Part shown: positions 46,622 to 58,826 of the stretch, in pieces
How the letters are laid out: each line of letters starts with the position of its first letter
How positions within the stretch are numbered: position 1 is the first letter of the stretch
From: Madurella fahalii
Lineage: Eukaryota > Ascomycota > Sordariomycetes > Sordariales
DNA: 64,000 nucleotides
Assembly: GCA_029876055.1 (NCBI GenBank)
Contig: CM056876.1
Span: 2,542,001 to 2,606,000, forward strand
Reading direction: 5' to 3'
Position numbers and translations under genes: made by a program
Notes under the pieces: model-generated
What the model was told of the DNA's origin: nothing
What the model saw: only the letters and a program-made list of their open reading frames with translations
Databases searched by the model: none

Positions 46622-47805
46622 ATGGCGGCTCGTGTTCCGCGGATGCAGGTCTTCGAGATCGCCGACTTCCCTTGGTAAGCTAGAAAAATTTGTCTTGTCG
46701 CTGTACAGCTCTGAGTCCAATCTCTTAGTTAGACTAACCACGCCACAGGTTCCCAAACTTCCTACGAGCCTACTTCCAAGCCGCCTTGACCGCCGCTTGG
46801 ACAACCCACGTATGCCTTCGACATCCCCCCCTCCCACCCACTCCTCACTCGGCTCACCCACCACCTATATGAATCTAGATCCCCCTCCTCCAGAGCTCCT
46901 CCCCAGCCAACCTCGTCGCCCGCCTCCTCACAGGACACCTCGGACGCACCAGGATCCACGACTATGTCTTCATCGACTTTTGCGCCGGCGGTGGGGGCCC
47001 GACCCCGTCCATCGAGCGACACCTCAACCAATCCATCGCCCCACAAGGAGAAGGGGAAGGACGAGGAGGAGAAAAGCAGCAGCAACAGCCCGTCCAATTC
47101 GTCCTCACCGACCTCCACCCCCACGTCGACCTCTGGTCCCAGGCCGCCGCGCAGAACCCCAACCTGTCATACGTCCGCGAGTCGGTCGATGCGTCCAGTG
47201 CGCCGGCCGACCTGACGGGCCGCTACAAGAGGGAAGGGAAGAAGGTGTTCCGGCTGTTCAACCTTGCGTTTCACCATTTCGATGACGGGTTGGCAAGGGG
47301 GATCCTGAGGGATACGCTTGACGGCGGGGGAGATGGGTTCGGGTGAGTTCCTCGGTGCGGAGATTGGCAAGTCGAGGTGATAAATCTAGCTGACCGGCGG
47401 CTGGGGGCGGGGCGGGGGGGAAACAGGATTTTTGAGCTGCAGGACCGTGGCATATCGGGCTTCCTGTCATGCTGTCTGTTTGGGATCGGGACGCTGATCA
47501 TGGCGCCGTATTACGCGCTCCTGTGGGGGGCGCCGATGGCGCTGTTCTTCACGTACGTGGTGCCCATCCTGCCGGCTGTACTGGTGTTCGATGGGTGGAT
47601 GTCGTGCTTGCGGACGAGGACGCCGGATGAGGTGGAGGCGTTGCTAAGGACCTGCGGGGCCAAGGGAGGGGAGGAGGAGATTGCCAAGTGGGAGGTCAGG
47701 AGTGGCAGCGAGGTGTTCATGTGGCCGGTGGGGAGGCTCAATTGGATCATATGCGTGAAAAAGGGAGGGGTTGCCGTGGAGACGCGAGATGTAACAGGTG
47801 CTTAG
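46622..47805 (+). CDS. SAM methyltransferase-like protein with C-terminal hydrophobic segments
   Basis: Exons 46622-46674, 46749-46809, 46879-47342 and 47427-47805 join to 318 residues. The N-terminus VFEIADFPWFPNFLRAYFQAAL leads to a Rossmann-type motif I, YVFIDFCAGGGGPTPSIERHLN, then motif II-like FVLTDLHPHVDLW, and an NLAFHHFDD segment, the pattern of class I methyltransferases. The C-terminal third is hydrophobic, with one or two membrane segments around GISGFLSCCLFGIGTLIMAP and PMALFFTYVVPILPAVLVF. The layout is recurrent in ascomycetes as an unnamed family; substrate unknown. It converges on the centrin gene, with 161 nt between stops. Confidence 0.78.
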
Positions 47806-47966
47806 AAGTTTTTCGTCTGCCTTCAATGGCGCTTTATATTGTAGCCTGGAAGTCCCAACCTCCCCGTGTATACTCTGCCGGTCAACAGTTCCTATTATCC
47901 CAAACAGTCTCGCAAAACAGACCTCCACGTCCGGGTATCAAAGCCTACCGCCGAGAACACAGAACA

Positions 47967-48565
47967 CTACTTTTTGGACATCATTAACCTCAAAAATTCG
48001 TCCTCGTCCACCCCCCCCTTCCCGGACGAATCAAACTCCTCAATCATGGCCACAATGTCGGCATCCGGTATGTTATTGCCTACTTGCTTGCTGACCTTTC
48101 TTAGATCCTCCTGGGTGATTAAGCCCTTGCCGTCGACGTCAAACAGGCGGAAAGCGCGCCGCAGTTCCTCTCTCGGGTCGCGCTGCCGGATCAGCGTGCC
48201 AGCAATTGCTTGCGTGGTTGGCAGGTTGAACAGGCGGTACACGGGCGGGCAGTCTTGGTCGTGTTGCCAGTTGGAGGGCTTTTGGCCGTGGCGGATTAGC
48301 AGGTCGTAGGTTTGCGGTTTGGGCAGCTCGAAGCCGAGCGCCCGGAGGACGAAGCGGAATTCTTCGTACGAGAGGAGGCCGTCTTTGTTGGAGTCGAAGA
48401 GGTCGAACTTCGAACGCACTGGCGTTAGGCACTTTGAGATGCGAAACTGCGAACGCAAGGAGAACTCACCGCTTCGCCAATGCGTGTTTTCTGCTCGTCA
48501 GAGAGCTTGTTGAAGTCTTCCCGCGCCGGAATCGTGTACTGTATTGTGCGCGCCCCGGATGCCAT
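47967..48565 (-). CDS. cdc31: Centrin (Cdc31), EF-hand protein of the spindle pole body
   Basis: Exons 48565-48470 and 48407-47967 (minus strand) give 178 residues; the acceptor before 48407 restores IGEAFDLFDSNKDG, the first EF-hand. Loop 1 (DSNKDGLLSYEE) and loop 3 (DVDGKGLITQED) look able to bind calcium; loop 4 (DSSGKGGVDEDEF) is similar but with Gly/Ser substitutions. The second EF-hand is missing and replaced by a Trp/Pro-containing linker (KPSNWQHDQDCPPVYRLF). RDPREELRRAFRLFD and VAMIEEFD are centrin hallmarks. Cdc31 is required for spindle pole body duplication and also joins nuclear-pore mRNA export complexes. It starts back to back with BUD22. Confidence 0.88.
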
Positions 48566-49368
48566 TGTATCGAGCTCCTTGCCGCGCAACGGGGGGCCTG
48601 CGCAAAGGTTCTGGTCGACGCGACGGTCTGGGCGGCCCAATGCGAAATCCAACAGCAAATCAAAATAAGGGGTCGATGCTCGGCACGGTGTTGCAGCACA
48701 AGGGTTGTCGGTAGTGAGAAGCGCGGCAAAACCGCCTTGTACAGTACGATACGGGTCTGTGCCTCGTCTATGGGTATTGATTGTCGGTAACTAGTTGCGG
48801 CATGGACAGTACAGGCTCTGGACTACCCTCCGCTTCCCAGATTCCAAAATTCATCTACGCGACTGCAAGCCCGAGGCGCGTTGACCCCTGTCCTCTTAAC
48901 GCAGATGCCCTGCTTCGCGCCGCGCTCTGGCCTGCTCAGGAATGTCCCAGTGTGGAACCCAACGAACAAACACGGCAAAAACAACTCTGTCATCCGGTAG
49001 TAATTATGACCGTATCTGACCGTTATTCCGCGGGGTGAGGAAGGGGAGAGGAGAAAGAACACATTGTATAAGTTAGTACAGGAGACGAAAGAAAGAGTAC
49101 CGAGAAGTACACGGTAGGGAAACGATGGGAACAAAACGGCCCCAAGCCAAGTTAGATAACGGACCCGGCGTAGTGTCTTATGGATCGATCTTTAGATCGC
49201 GCGGCCCACAAAATTTTCAACCAGCGGAACCGCAGTTTCTTGTAAGATCAGCCTTAATGAACATCCAAGCTCCAAGACCCGGCACCAACGGCAAATCCGA
49301 TTTTGTCCCATCTGTAGCAGACGCAAGAGACCACAGTGACTTCCATATGACCGTCTACAGGCGCCGGG
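48566..49368. other. Divergent intergenic region
   Basis: Promoters of centrin (-) and BUD22 (+). No coding signal. Confidence 0.5.
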
Positions 49369-50900
49369 ATGCCCAAACGCAAACGCAGCGACGACGACAC
49401 CTCGGTCGAGGCAATCTTCTCCCGTTACCGCAACGACCTACACCAAGCGCTTAAGACGGTTCGAGGCTTCGAACGGCAGCGCCAATCCAAGCGCTTGCGC
49501 GACGCAAAAGCTACGCCCGAGAAAAAGGCCCGGATAGAGAATGAGATTGTCGTTCTCAGAGTGGGTCACATGCCCAATTGCTCACCTTCTCCGGGGAGGG
49601 GAGGCATTTGGTAACTGACAGCCGTTTCTAGTCCCTCGACCTGCAGCAGACAGCCCATGCGCACCTGTGCTCCTCCCTCGTCCGCCTAAAACCCATCGCC
49701 GAGTCGGATAAGCTGCCCGACGAGATTAAAGCGGGAGTGCCGAAGCCCGAGCTGACAGACGAGGAGAAGGCGGCCCTGCACAATGTCACCAGCTCGCTCT
49801 ACAACCGGCCCGAGGTGAAGAGTGTGGTTGAGAAGGCAATTGAGACGGTGTGCAATGCGATCGGTGTGGCGGTGCCGGAGAAGAAAGGGAGAGTAAGAGG
49901 GAAGGACAGGGGCGAGCGCGGCGACAACCCCCGAAGCGAAGGGAAAGGAGCGAAGAAGCATGAAGAGGCCAAGGATGATTTAAGAGGTGGCGAGATCGGC
50001 GGGGAAGAAAAGAAGGGAGGTGAAAAGGCCGAGGCCGGTGAAGACCATGGCATTGACGAGGAGGAAGAAGAAAAGGCCATTTCACAACTAGATGCGTTGC
50101 TAGGTCTAGGTTCGGACGAAGAAGACGACGACGAAGGAGAAGAGGACGACGTTCTCGTAAAGGGCCGGACGAGGAAATCGACTGCTGCGGCGAAGGACCT
50201 TGATCCAATGGAAATCACATCCGAGGAAGAGAGCGGGGATGAGCAGGACGACGATAACGAGCTCGACCCCATGCAAGTGACCGCTGATGAGAGCAGCGAT
50301 GACGAAGAGGTGTTCGAGGGCTTTAGCGATCTGGACGAAGGTAACCAGGATGACACAGAAAACCAGGTCGTCTCCGATGGCGAGAGCTCGGCATCCTCCA
50401 CCGCCCGCTCGCCGCCAGCGAAGAAAGCCGCAACTTCGAAGAAGGCGGCCAAAACCAAAACCGGAGACTCCACCTTCCTCCCCACACTCATGGGCGGCTA
50501 CATCTCAGGCTCGGAATCGGAAGCATCCGACATAGACGTGGCGCCGCCTCGTAAGAATCGCAGAGGGCAGAGGGCAAGACAGGCGATCTGGGAGAAGAAA
50601 TACAAGGAACAAGCAAAACACCTACAAAAACAAGCCGCCAAGGGCCGAGACGCGGGCTGGGACCTCAAGCGAGGTGCTGTTGATGGTGATTCGAAACCGT
50701 GGAAACGCGGGATCCGCAACCCGCTGCTAGACAGGTCGAAGGGCTCGGGGAGCGCGCAGCCTCCTCCGAAGAGAGAACCGCCCAAGAGAACAAGAGATGA
50801 CAGCGGCCCACTACATCCCAGTTGGGAGGCCAAACGGCTGGCAAGAGAGAGGGAGCGGATGACAGCCCCCTACCAAGGCCGGAAAATCACATTTGACTAG
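49369..50900 (+). CDS. bud22: Bud22-family ribosome biogenesis protein
   Basis: Exons 49369-49560 and 49632-50900 join in phase 0 to 486 residues. The N-terminal helix region (VEAIFSRYRNDLHQALKTVRGFERQRQSKRLR) and the closing motif LHPSWEAKRLARERER then APYQGRKITFD identify the Bud22/SRFBP1 family. Between them is a long disordered part of acidic blocks (SDEEDDDEGEEDD) alternating with basic ones. Bud22 is a nucleolar factor for 18S rRNA processing and small-subunit assembly. The intron donor is the weaker GTGGGT; the acceptor at 49631 keeps the RSLDLQQ frame. Confidence 0.9.
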
Positions 50901-52857
50901 CACAGGCACCGGATGGTTATGTGTGTCGTACCTGTATAATGAATACAAACAAAGAGTTCTTCCATCATGCCCGTCTCAGCTGGCCGGATTGCAGGGCGTC
51001 CTCCACGCACTCCTTCCGCCCAAGTCACTTGCAATCCTGGTTCTTGGCGTCTAGATAATCATTTATAATTGCGCAAAAATATTCAATAGCCACTTTTGGC
51101 AACCTCACGCTCAACATCACGCCAACTGTGAACCAGAATGGCCATATCCAAGCGCCGCTGGACCTCCCTCATCACGGCATAGTCCGTGGTTGATTTTGTA
51201 CTCTTCTCTTGGACAAAATATGCTGTATCAGAGGAAGGGGCCACGGTGCTTTGTTGTGATCTGATGCTATCTCGACTGATACACTGATACGCGAGGAGGC
51301 AAGCAGGGCAAGCAGGAGAGAAATTGGTGGCGTGAATTGTGTGTGGAAGAGCGTTGGCTCTGCGCGTGTAAGTAAGGTGGGTTGGCCCCAAGCTGGGAAG
51401 TGGAGCAGAGCACACCAATCACAGCGATTCTCCCTCGGAGATTACCTTATCTAATCTGCATATCTTTTCATGACCTGACATGCGCCCATCCTCCGTCCTC
51501 AGATACGGCTTGTCCGAGTATGATGGAGATCCAAGCAACTTGTGGGCATATAGATCAGAGACTTAGGTTAATTCTAGTTTGAAACGGCAAGTCACCAATC
51601 TACAAGGAGGAGCATTAGTAGCATGTTTGTAGCTTGGCGTGTTTCTTCTCACACTATGCGACAAACTGAATAATCGGTAGAGGAAAGAGAAAAAAGGGTC
51701 TTTTCCAACACAATACCCTGCGTTGACATAACGCTATGATCTCCTATTTTCTAATATTATATAAGGTAGCATGGCTTCAAAGTCTATTTCCAGGTAGTGA
51801 GAGCGTAATCCCAGCAGCCACCGAATTGCCGACTGCTGCGGATCGTTCCCTGGAAACCAAACTGTAGGTTCTGAGCCTTGGGCATTTTCAGTTGTTAAGT
51901 TCCGAGCGATAATGTCTCCAATATCTCGCTAGACATTATAAAAGCAAAGAGGCACGGTTGTAGATTGACAAAACGTATGATTTCCGTATGCCCTCTCGCT
52001 AAATCAAGCATCACCGACTGATGTTAAATTAGGACCTAAGTACTCAACCTACCCGTACTACCTTGTGAATACTTGGTAGTTGTTAGTTACATCCCCCATA
52101 AACTAGGAACCACATATGATTGCGGTAAGGCGGGTCCATCCCGCTACTGCTTACCTAGTTATTCCACCATCCAATGCAACTTCTGATTATCCCGGGACGG
52201 GACGGTGCATTCAGGCGAGGCTCTCGACCTGCGATGTGGGAAGTGGAAAACCATCCTGGGACACTATCGACGTGATTGGGCTCTTCGTTGGAAGATATCA
52301 GACAGCATCGTTGTGATGGGGCTTTGTGGGCTCTTACCAGCGCGAAGTCGTTTCCAAATAAACCTGTAGATGCTATCCGGTGCTAAAAACCCGGCAGTCT
52401 CCGCCTCTAATCATACACGACCAATTTGAAATGATACTCACCTTCCGCCCTAACATTCAAACTTTATCCACTACTGGTATGTTGTCCCGCAATCTTACGC
52501 TGCTTGCAACCGGGGGGTTTGGTTGTACAGGGCTGCGCGACAAACGTTCAATTTTAATTACTCGGCAATTCGCACAGGTGCACAGGTTGGCCTCCTTCCC
52601 TTCTTATTCACAAAGTTGGGCGTTGGCCTGGCGAAAAGTTGTGGGATGCCGCTTGGAGCTCGCGACTAATTACTTTCTGCCCTCTACCTTCTACCCTCTA
52701 CCCTCTAGGACCCATCACATTAAGATAGCGAGAAATGCCAACGTAAAGAACGTGTGTCTCATTCACCTGGGAAAAAAGAGAAAAGAAAAGGAAAACAAAA
52801 GCCGTAACTAATTATCGGCTTGCCTGCCATAGTGCGAAGTGTTCCGAGTTTTCTTTC
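50901..52857. other. 2-kb convergent intergenic region
   Basis: Between the 3' ends of BUD22 and the Pth11-like receptor. A 111-codon minus-strand frame (51083-51418) ends in a charged helix-like sequence but has no recognised motif, so it is not called. The remainder is AT-richer and shows nothing. Confidence 0.5.
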
Positions 52858-54349
52858 TCAACTCCTTACAACCGCCCTCGGCGGTTTTGCGAGCCTCTCG
52901 CTCAGCTTTATAGCGGAGGTCTCCCGGTCCACGTTCAGCCCAGCCTCTAGGTCCAAATCCCCGCGGCGGGATTCGCTCGGATTAGTCTCGACCTCGGTCG
53001 CGGTCTGCGTCGCCCCATCTGTGCACGAGCTCTCCGACAGAGCATTTGGCTCGGCAGAATTCTGGCTCTTGGGTTGTCGTCCGAACCTGAATGCCTTCAT
53101 GGGCATGGATCCGACAGTCCGTGGCCGGGCACTTGCGGAACCCGAATCCTCCAGCGACTGGTGCTGCGGTGGGAAGAAGCGATCCATCAGAGGCCCGAAG
53201 ACCTTGGTCAAGATGGGTTTCAGTGTCGGCATGCAGCCGCACACAATGGCCATGTTCATCTCGGCGGACGACCAGTTCGCAATGGCGGTATAGTCCCACG
53301 TCACGTCCGCCGTGTAGAGCAGCTGGTTCACCCATATGGCGCGCAAAACCGAAATGAGGCAGACACTGCGCCGTGAGCATGTCAGCACTGCCGCCATTTC
53401 TTGTCCTGAAGGGGTTTACTCGTGAGTCACATAGGTAGACTTACAACAGGCCCATGCAAAAGACAAGCAGGATGCCGATCTTTTGGCGTTTAGGAATCGT
53501 CATGGTCGACACGACGGGGATCGGGATCACGAAGATCATAAAGTCGGTGATGATGTGCAAGTACGTCAGAGCCCACCAGACGGACCACGGATGGCAGTAC
53601 CCGGGGATGGAGGGGTCCCACATCCTCTCTATGGGGATGCACATGGTCAGGTACATGCCAAGTGCCCAGACGTTGTAGACAGTAACGATGGCGATGACCA
53701 CCCATGTCACCTTGCGGATGTATTCGTGCGTCAAGACCCGCAGGTACAGGAGGAGGATGGAGATCTTGGTAAACCAAAGGCTAAGGTTGTAACATAGCGT
53801 ATGGAAATAGCTGATCTGCTCGTGGTGTCGATGGGTCAGCCATACTGGGACTCTTGGAAACGAGAACATGTGTGGAGCTCGCGTACCCGGTAGTATTCGA
53901 TGACCTGGGCGCCCGACACCTTCGCCCGATGACGGCCAAGGGCAACCTGGCTCGCTGGAGTCGCGCTGTCAGCATATTCGAACCAGTAGAGGAGGACGCC
54001 TCCACAGCGGACGGGAACGGTGGAGACGCTAAAACCATCCGCCTACAATGTATCAAGAATCCTCCAGAGATGATGGCGAAGATCTGGACCCCCCGGGGGC
54101 AAACATTCGTTAGCTTTTGTTTGGCAACACACGCTACACAAACACGAACACACACTAGCAGGGACGAACAAAACCCACCAGCGCGATGAGGATGCACCAA
54201 TCCTCGCTCTTGATGGTGCGGAGGAGCCGACCGCGGACGTAGAAGCGCAGCCCAACGGACACCGTCGCCAGCAAGGTCACGACGACCACACAGGCGACAA
54301 CGATGCCCGAGAGGTCGCCCTCATCGGGATCGGGCCGTGTCGAAGACAT
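52858..54349 (-). CDS. Pth11-like integral membrane receptor (fungal rhodopsin-type domain)
   Basis: Minus-strand exons 54349-54179, 54042-53887, 53815-53445 and 53365-52858 join in frame to 401 residues. Seven hydrophobic segments are visible: VVACVVVVTLLATVSVGL at the start, then those around SEDWCILIAL, LWFTKISILLLYLR, VTWVVIAIVTVYNV, WWALTYLHIITDFMIF, IGILLVFCMGLF and the CLISVLRAIWVN region. Hallmarks of the family are the SEDW motif after helix 1, GRH before the third helix, the WTKISILL/YLR type helix and PIERMWDPSIPGYC. No CFEM domain is present at the N-terminus. The last exon encodes a cytosolic Ser/Asp-rich tail. These proteins are putative G-protein-coupled receptors; ligand unknown. 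The second exon is inferred from a TAG acceptor that removes an in-frame stop. Confidence 0.85.
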
Positions 54350-55201
54350 CTGGATTGGATGGCATCTACTCGTGACGGCGGTCCGCTATCAGGTGGCAAC
54401 GGCTTGGAGGAGCATCAACAAAGGACGGTCGCGAGAGCACAGTTTCAATTTGTCTGGGGGAGGAGGAGCGGGCTTCACCGATATATTTGGGGTCTGGACC
54501 GAACCCGAGGGGATGGCACCCGGCAGAGCAGAATGATTCCAAACCCAATACGCTAAGACCGACCAATGCTGGCCAATCATGGTATTTCTTCAAGGGAGAT
54601 CCTTCACCGGTGCGTCAAGAGAAGCAAGCTTTTGTCCGCACTGACGCCATAAGCTGTTTGGGCCCCTTCGGGGGACTTTGTGCAGGCTGAGTAATGTTAC
54701 ACATACTCCTGTCAAGGCTTTGCGAGCTTCGCGAGCTTCGCGACACGCGCTAGTTAGGCTGCGGCCATAAGTTAGTAAAATGAGGTAACTAATCAACGGC
54801 CTGTCGCGGGGCGCATTAAACCTTCCCTGGGCAAGTGGAGGCGCATGGCGGCGATGGCCCCATGGGGCGCAAGAATGTTTTGTGTCACATCCATCGTAAT
54901 GTCTTTTAAGCCGCCAATCCTCCCCGCTAACGGCCCGGTGGGGCCAGGTTCATAGCCATATCTATCTGATATTTGCCCACCTGCGAAGAGACTGGCATGT
55001 CTGGGATGAGTGAAAAAATAGCAATGCTGACCTCCCTCTCCCTTTTTGCTCCCCGACTCTCTCAGACTCGACACCAAAAAAGGGAAAGGTGAAAAGGAAA
55101 AAAAAAAAAAAAAAAAATACGAATAAGAAACGTGAGATATGAATCAACGAATCAAACGTAAAAAACGCAATGCCAGATCCCGGCCCCATCGAACCACCCG
55201 C
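54350..55201. other. Intergenic region
   Basis: Promoter of the Pth11-like gene and 3' flank of the acidic F-box-like gene. Holds a 9-nt tandem repeat with GCGAGCTTC units at 54722-54739 and an A20 run at 55098-55117. No gene. Confidence 0.55.
55098..55117. repeat. A20 homopolymer
   Basis: Twenty consecutive A on the plus strand, T on the transcript strand of the nearby minus-strand genes. Confidence 0.9.
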
Positions 55202-57560
55202 TCAGCCAATGCACGTACGCTTCGCGCCGGGCGAGGGCACCCTCGAAACGGTGCCGCCGCGGCGCTTCAAGCCGCCCGAGACTCCTCCGCCCGCCGTTCG
55301 CTCCGTCGCGCCCTCCGCATCCGTGTCCGAGCCGTCGTCCGAGTCGTCGTCGTCTAAGTCGAGGTTGATTCCGGACAGACTCAGCCATCGTCTGGCGTCG
55401 TCGTCGTCGTCACCGTCTTCGTCACTGTCGCTATCGCCGCCCTCGACGTCGCCGTCGTTGTCCGACTCGGAGCCGTCGTCTAGGACCATGTCATGATTGC
55501 CGACATCCTCCCTCGCCTCCCACCCCCCCTCCCCGGCCTCGATCGCGTCTCCCGGGGCCGGGGTCACGAACAGCCCGCTGGTGGCTGTGGACTCGCGCCG
55601 GGCGTTGGTGTTGGTGTAGGTGTTGGTAGCGCAGGCCTGGGTGTGAGGAGTTGGGGGGGTGTCGTTGTCGTCGTTTCCGTTGTTGCTGTCGTTGTCGTTG
55701 TCGTTGTCGCCGTCGCTATCGCTGCCGCTATCGGACGTGTCGGGGGAGGAGTCGTCAAAGTTGGACGGCAGATCGAGGTCCATGCCAGAGGACGGGGCGT
55801 CCGAGGCGGCATCGGCGTCGGCGTCATCGCCGGCATCGACATCGGTGTCCGTGTCGGACGCTAAGGCGATGCCGACGGGGTCTACGAAGAGCGGGGACTC
55901 GGAGCGGTTGTCCGTCTCCCTTGACGCCGGGTCCGAGTCCGAGTCGAGATGCTCGCTAGCGCCGGACGCGCTGTCGTCGTACAGCCGCGAGTTGCGCGCC
56001 ACGCTGAGATACGACGCCAGGTCGGCATCGTGGTTGAGCGCCTGGCGCCGGAGGTCGTCATAGGACGAACGCCCGTTGTTGTGGAGATAAAGCGACTTGA
56101 CCAGCTCCCAGTCGGCGTCGCTGGGCTTCCAGTTTCGGCCTGGTCCGCCATCACGGCGTGGGAAGAGTGATTCAAGGTTCTCCAGCTTGGCGTTCTCAAG
56201 TCTTGTGGGGACTTTGGGCAGTGTCGTTGTATTGGTGATATCCTCGGCAAAGGACCAGTCTTGGATGGGCTTACGGACGTTTCGCAGCCCCATAAGAGCC
56301 TTGTTGAAATCGTAGAAACGGATCCAATCCATGCCTCGGAGCTGGTAAATGTAATCAATCCCCTGGACACAGCGTAGCGACCGCGATATTCGACAATTTG
56401 GCTGACCGGCAGTCTTGGCAGCCATGAACTGCTTCATCATAGGGTTCTCATAGCCACGGCGCACGTAGCCTTTGCCTGTCTCGTTGATATGGACAACTAG
56501 CGTCTTGAGTCGGCATGCGTCAGTGAACCAAGTCAAGGGGTATGTGCGTCGTGAGAAGGGAACTTTCTGGCGTTCATCAGGAGGTGCGGTCAGGTACATG
56601 TTGCCTGTGAGGAGCAGCTCCATGTGTTGGATTCGAGCAACCCGTGCGCGTCCTGACCCTTGGCAGAAACGCCCCAGCTCTCCCAGGCTGGAAAAGGCCA
56701 GCGTATTCAAGCCATAGAAGATGTGAACCCCAAGGAAGCAGAGGCGCTTGTTGACGGCAAGAATGCTGAGGAACTTGCCGGGGTCCACACTATCGTTCGT
56801 GATATTGAAGGAGCCGGAACCAAAATAAAAGCGGTTGATCAGGCCGCTTTTGCGTTCGTCCAGTTCCCCCGGGGGAGGGGGCTCGACAAAGGGATCGAGC
56901 CTTGAGATGCAGTGAATGAGTTGGCCCTCCTTATACAGGAGCATCTTTAAGATTTTCTCCTGGACCAGCAACGGCAGCTTTTCAAATGGGAAGTGCTTTC
57001 CAACATCATCGGCTCGGTCCGGTGCCAGAGTTGCAAGCGTGGTTTCACGGCCTGCATGCTCGGAGGCCGACTGGTTTCGGAGGTCAGCGCGCGGGGCCAC
57101 CAGCCTAATGTCGGGATGAATCCAGTGGAGCCTGGTGCTCATATTCTCTTCTCTGCAGCACAGCTTGTAAATATTGGCGTAAGCGTTGGGATCAGATGCT
57201 CCCTGGAGATAACGCCGGAGGACGTCAGGCCAGGTCTGTGGCACACAAGCCAAGTTAGTCATCGCACAGATCTCTACTTCTGGAGCACTATACTCGTTTT
57301 GTATGCTTCCCTCGGCGGCCAAGCGCCTCTTGAAGTCCTTCAATCCGCCTTGCAAGTCCTGCATTCCGTCCCTGGAGCAGTGCGTTCTCCTCTTCTAGCT
57401 CTTGGACGCGGTCAATAAGCCGCCTGGTTTCGGACGTTAAGATCCCCGTGCGCCGTATACACTGGCGGTTGTCACAGAGGGCAAAGTTTACGGCTGTCTC
57501 AACATCGGGTTCCTGGTTGCCGCCAGCTGCGTCTGTCCCTTCATTGACGTTCATGTTCAT
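55202..57560 (-). CDS. Coiled-coil/F-box-like protein with long acidic tail
   Basis: Exons 57560-57294 and 57235-55202 (minus strand) join in phase 0 to 766 residues. The N-terminal exon encodes a coiled coil (RRLIDRVQELEEENALLQGR). After a TWPDVLRRYLQG segment comes an F-box/2EXR-like module beginning FPFEKLPLLVQEKILKMLL and continuing INRFYFGSGSFNITNDSVD and FLSILAVNKRLCFLGVHIFYG, typical of a fungal family of unknown role. The last roughly 250 residues are extremely acidic, dominated by Asp and Ser repeats (DSGSDSDGDNDNDNDS and similar), then end basic (GAKRTC). F-box function is inferred from the helix pattern; Skp1 binding is untested. Confidence 0.75.
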
Positions 57561-58826
57561 GGCGGAGAGTGTTTTTGGTAAATAAAGGCTGTAGTATGGT
57601 CAGGCTGACCGCGCGATTGCAAGATTGGGTGGAAAATGAAAACAAATAAGAAGTCAAGTGTATGGAAAGATTTTATGGAAGGAACTTCAGGATCGTGCCT
57701 CTGATGTGAGCGGCGAGAGCCCCGAATAGAAGCCCAATATCGTTGCAAATATATCTTTCGGATCTCGTTAGAATGTGAGAATCGAGAATTATGTGCAGGA
57801 AGGATAGTAATGACTAATGGGGAGTAAATGCTTTCTGCAACTGTGGCGATCGATGGCTCGCGTGCTCAGAAACTTGGTTTGAGTGAGGAAGGGGAATTGG
57901 AATTCAACGAGAAAGGTTCTGGAGTTCTGTGGCTAAATTTTGAGGAAAGAAAGGTCGAATTGATTAGGGGGAAGGAGAGAGATGCGTTGGGAGGAGTTGT
58001 ATCCCGATGAACAGGACGGTTCGAAAGAAGAAACGATGAGCGTGAAGGAGGAGCGTTGAACGACCCTTGGGAGGTAACGATATTGCACGATGTGGCGGGA
58101 GACGGTTTGGAGATTCGATGTTTGAATTTGGATTGCCTGGCAAGGATTGTCTCGAAGGAGAGGGAACCGGAAGCTGTGGGATTGCACAGGAGTGCCCTCG
58201 ATGGAAGACATGCTACGCAGGATACGGCCATGGAATCATTTTGCTGACTATGAAACAGTTAGGTTGTATCCATCACATTGGGGGGAAAAGAAAAAAGAAC
58301 GGAGACAAATAAAATAAGAAGGGTGGAAGATAGATAGAGAAAAGAGGATATATAGAGAAAAAAAAAATACTTAAGAAATGGTACGTTATTGAGAAGGAGT
58401 AAAGGCATTTATTGCAATCTATACAAATACCTTGCCGACAGCGTCTTCCTTCCTCCAAACGACACATGGATTCTACTGTGCAACTCAGAGGAAGCCCTCT
58501 CCTCCCTATTGCCCTCGCACATAGAGGTTCTGTGCACCATTGAATTGCCTTCCTGCCACCCCTCCCCCCGCATGTGTGGTAATATAATACTCCGTTCGAC
58601 TCGATATTAGGATGGGTATCTTCCCCAGACAGGGGCTAACACGGTACTGTACCTCATCCCCCCGCCACGCATGAGGCATGTTTCAGCAAAGGGGATGTAC
58701 AGTAAAGTAAGGAACACGACGAGAAGAAACGAAAGACAAGCTCTATATGCTCTTTTACCCAATCAACCCGAAAGATTCTGAGGTGATACTCACATCTTTC
58801 CGAATCCCAACTCCACGTCTAGCCCA
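57561..58826. other. Intergenic region
   Basis: Promoter of the acidic F-box-like gene and 3' flank of the ABC transporter. A-rich purine stretches at 58280-58380. No gene seen. Confidence 0.5.

Noticed and set aside
51083..51418. 111-codon minus-strand frame ending in a charged helix-like segment
   Set aside because: Only the last third looks protein-like; no start context, domain or partner exon found.
55493..55864. Val/Gly-rich plus-strand frame
   Set aside because: Antisense shadow of the Asp/Ser repeats in the acidic F-box-like gene.
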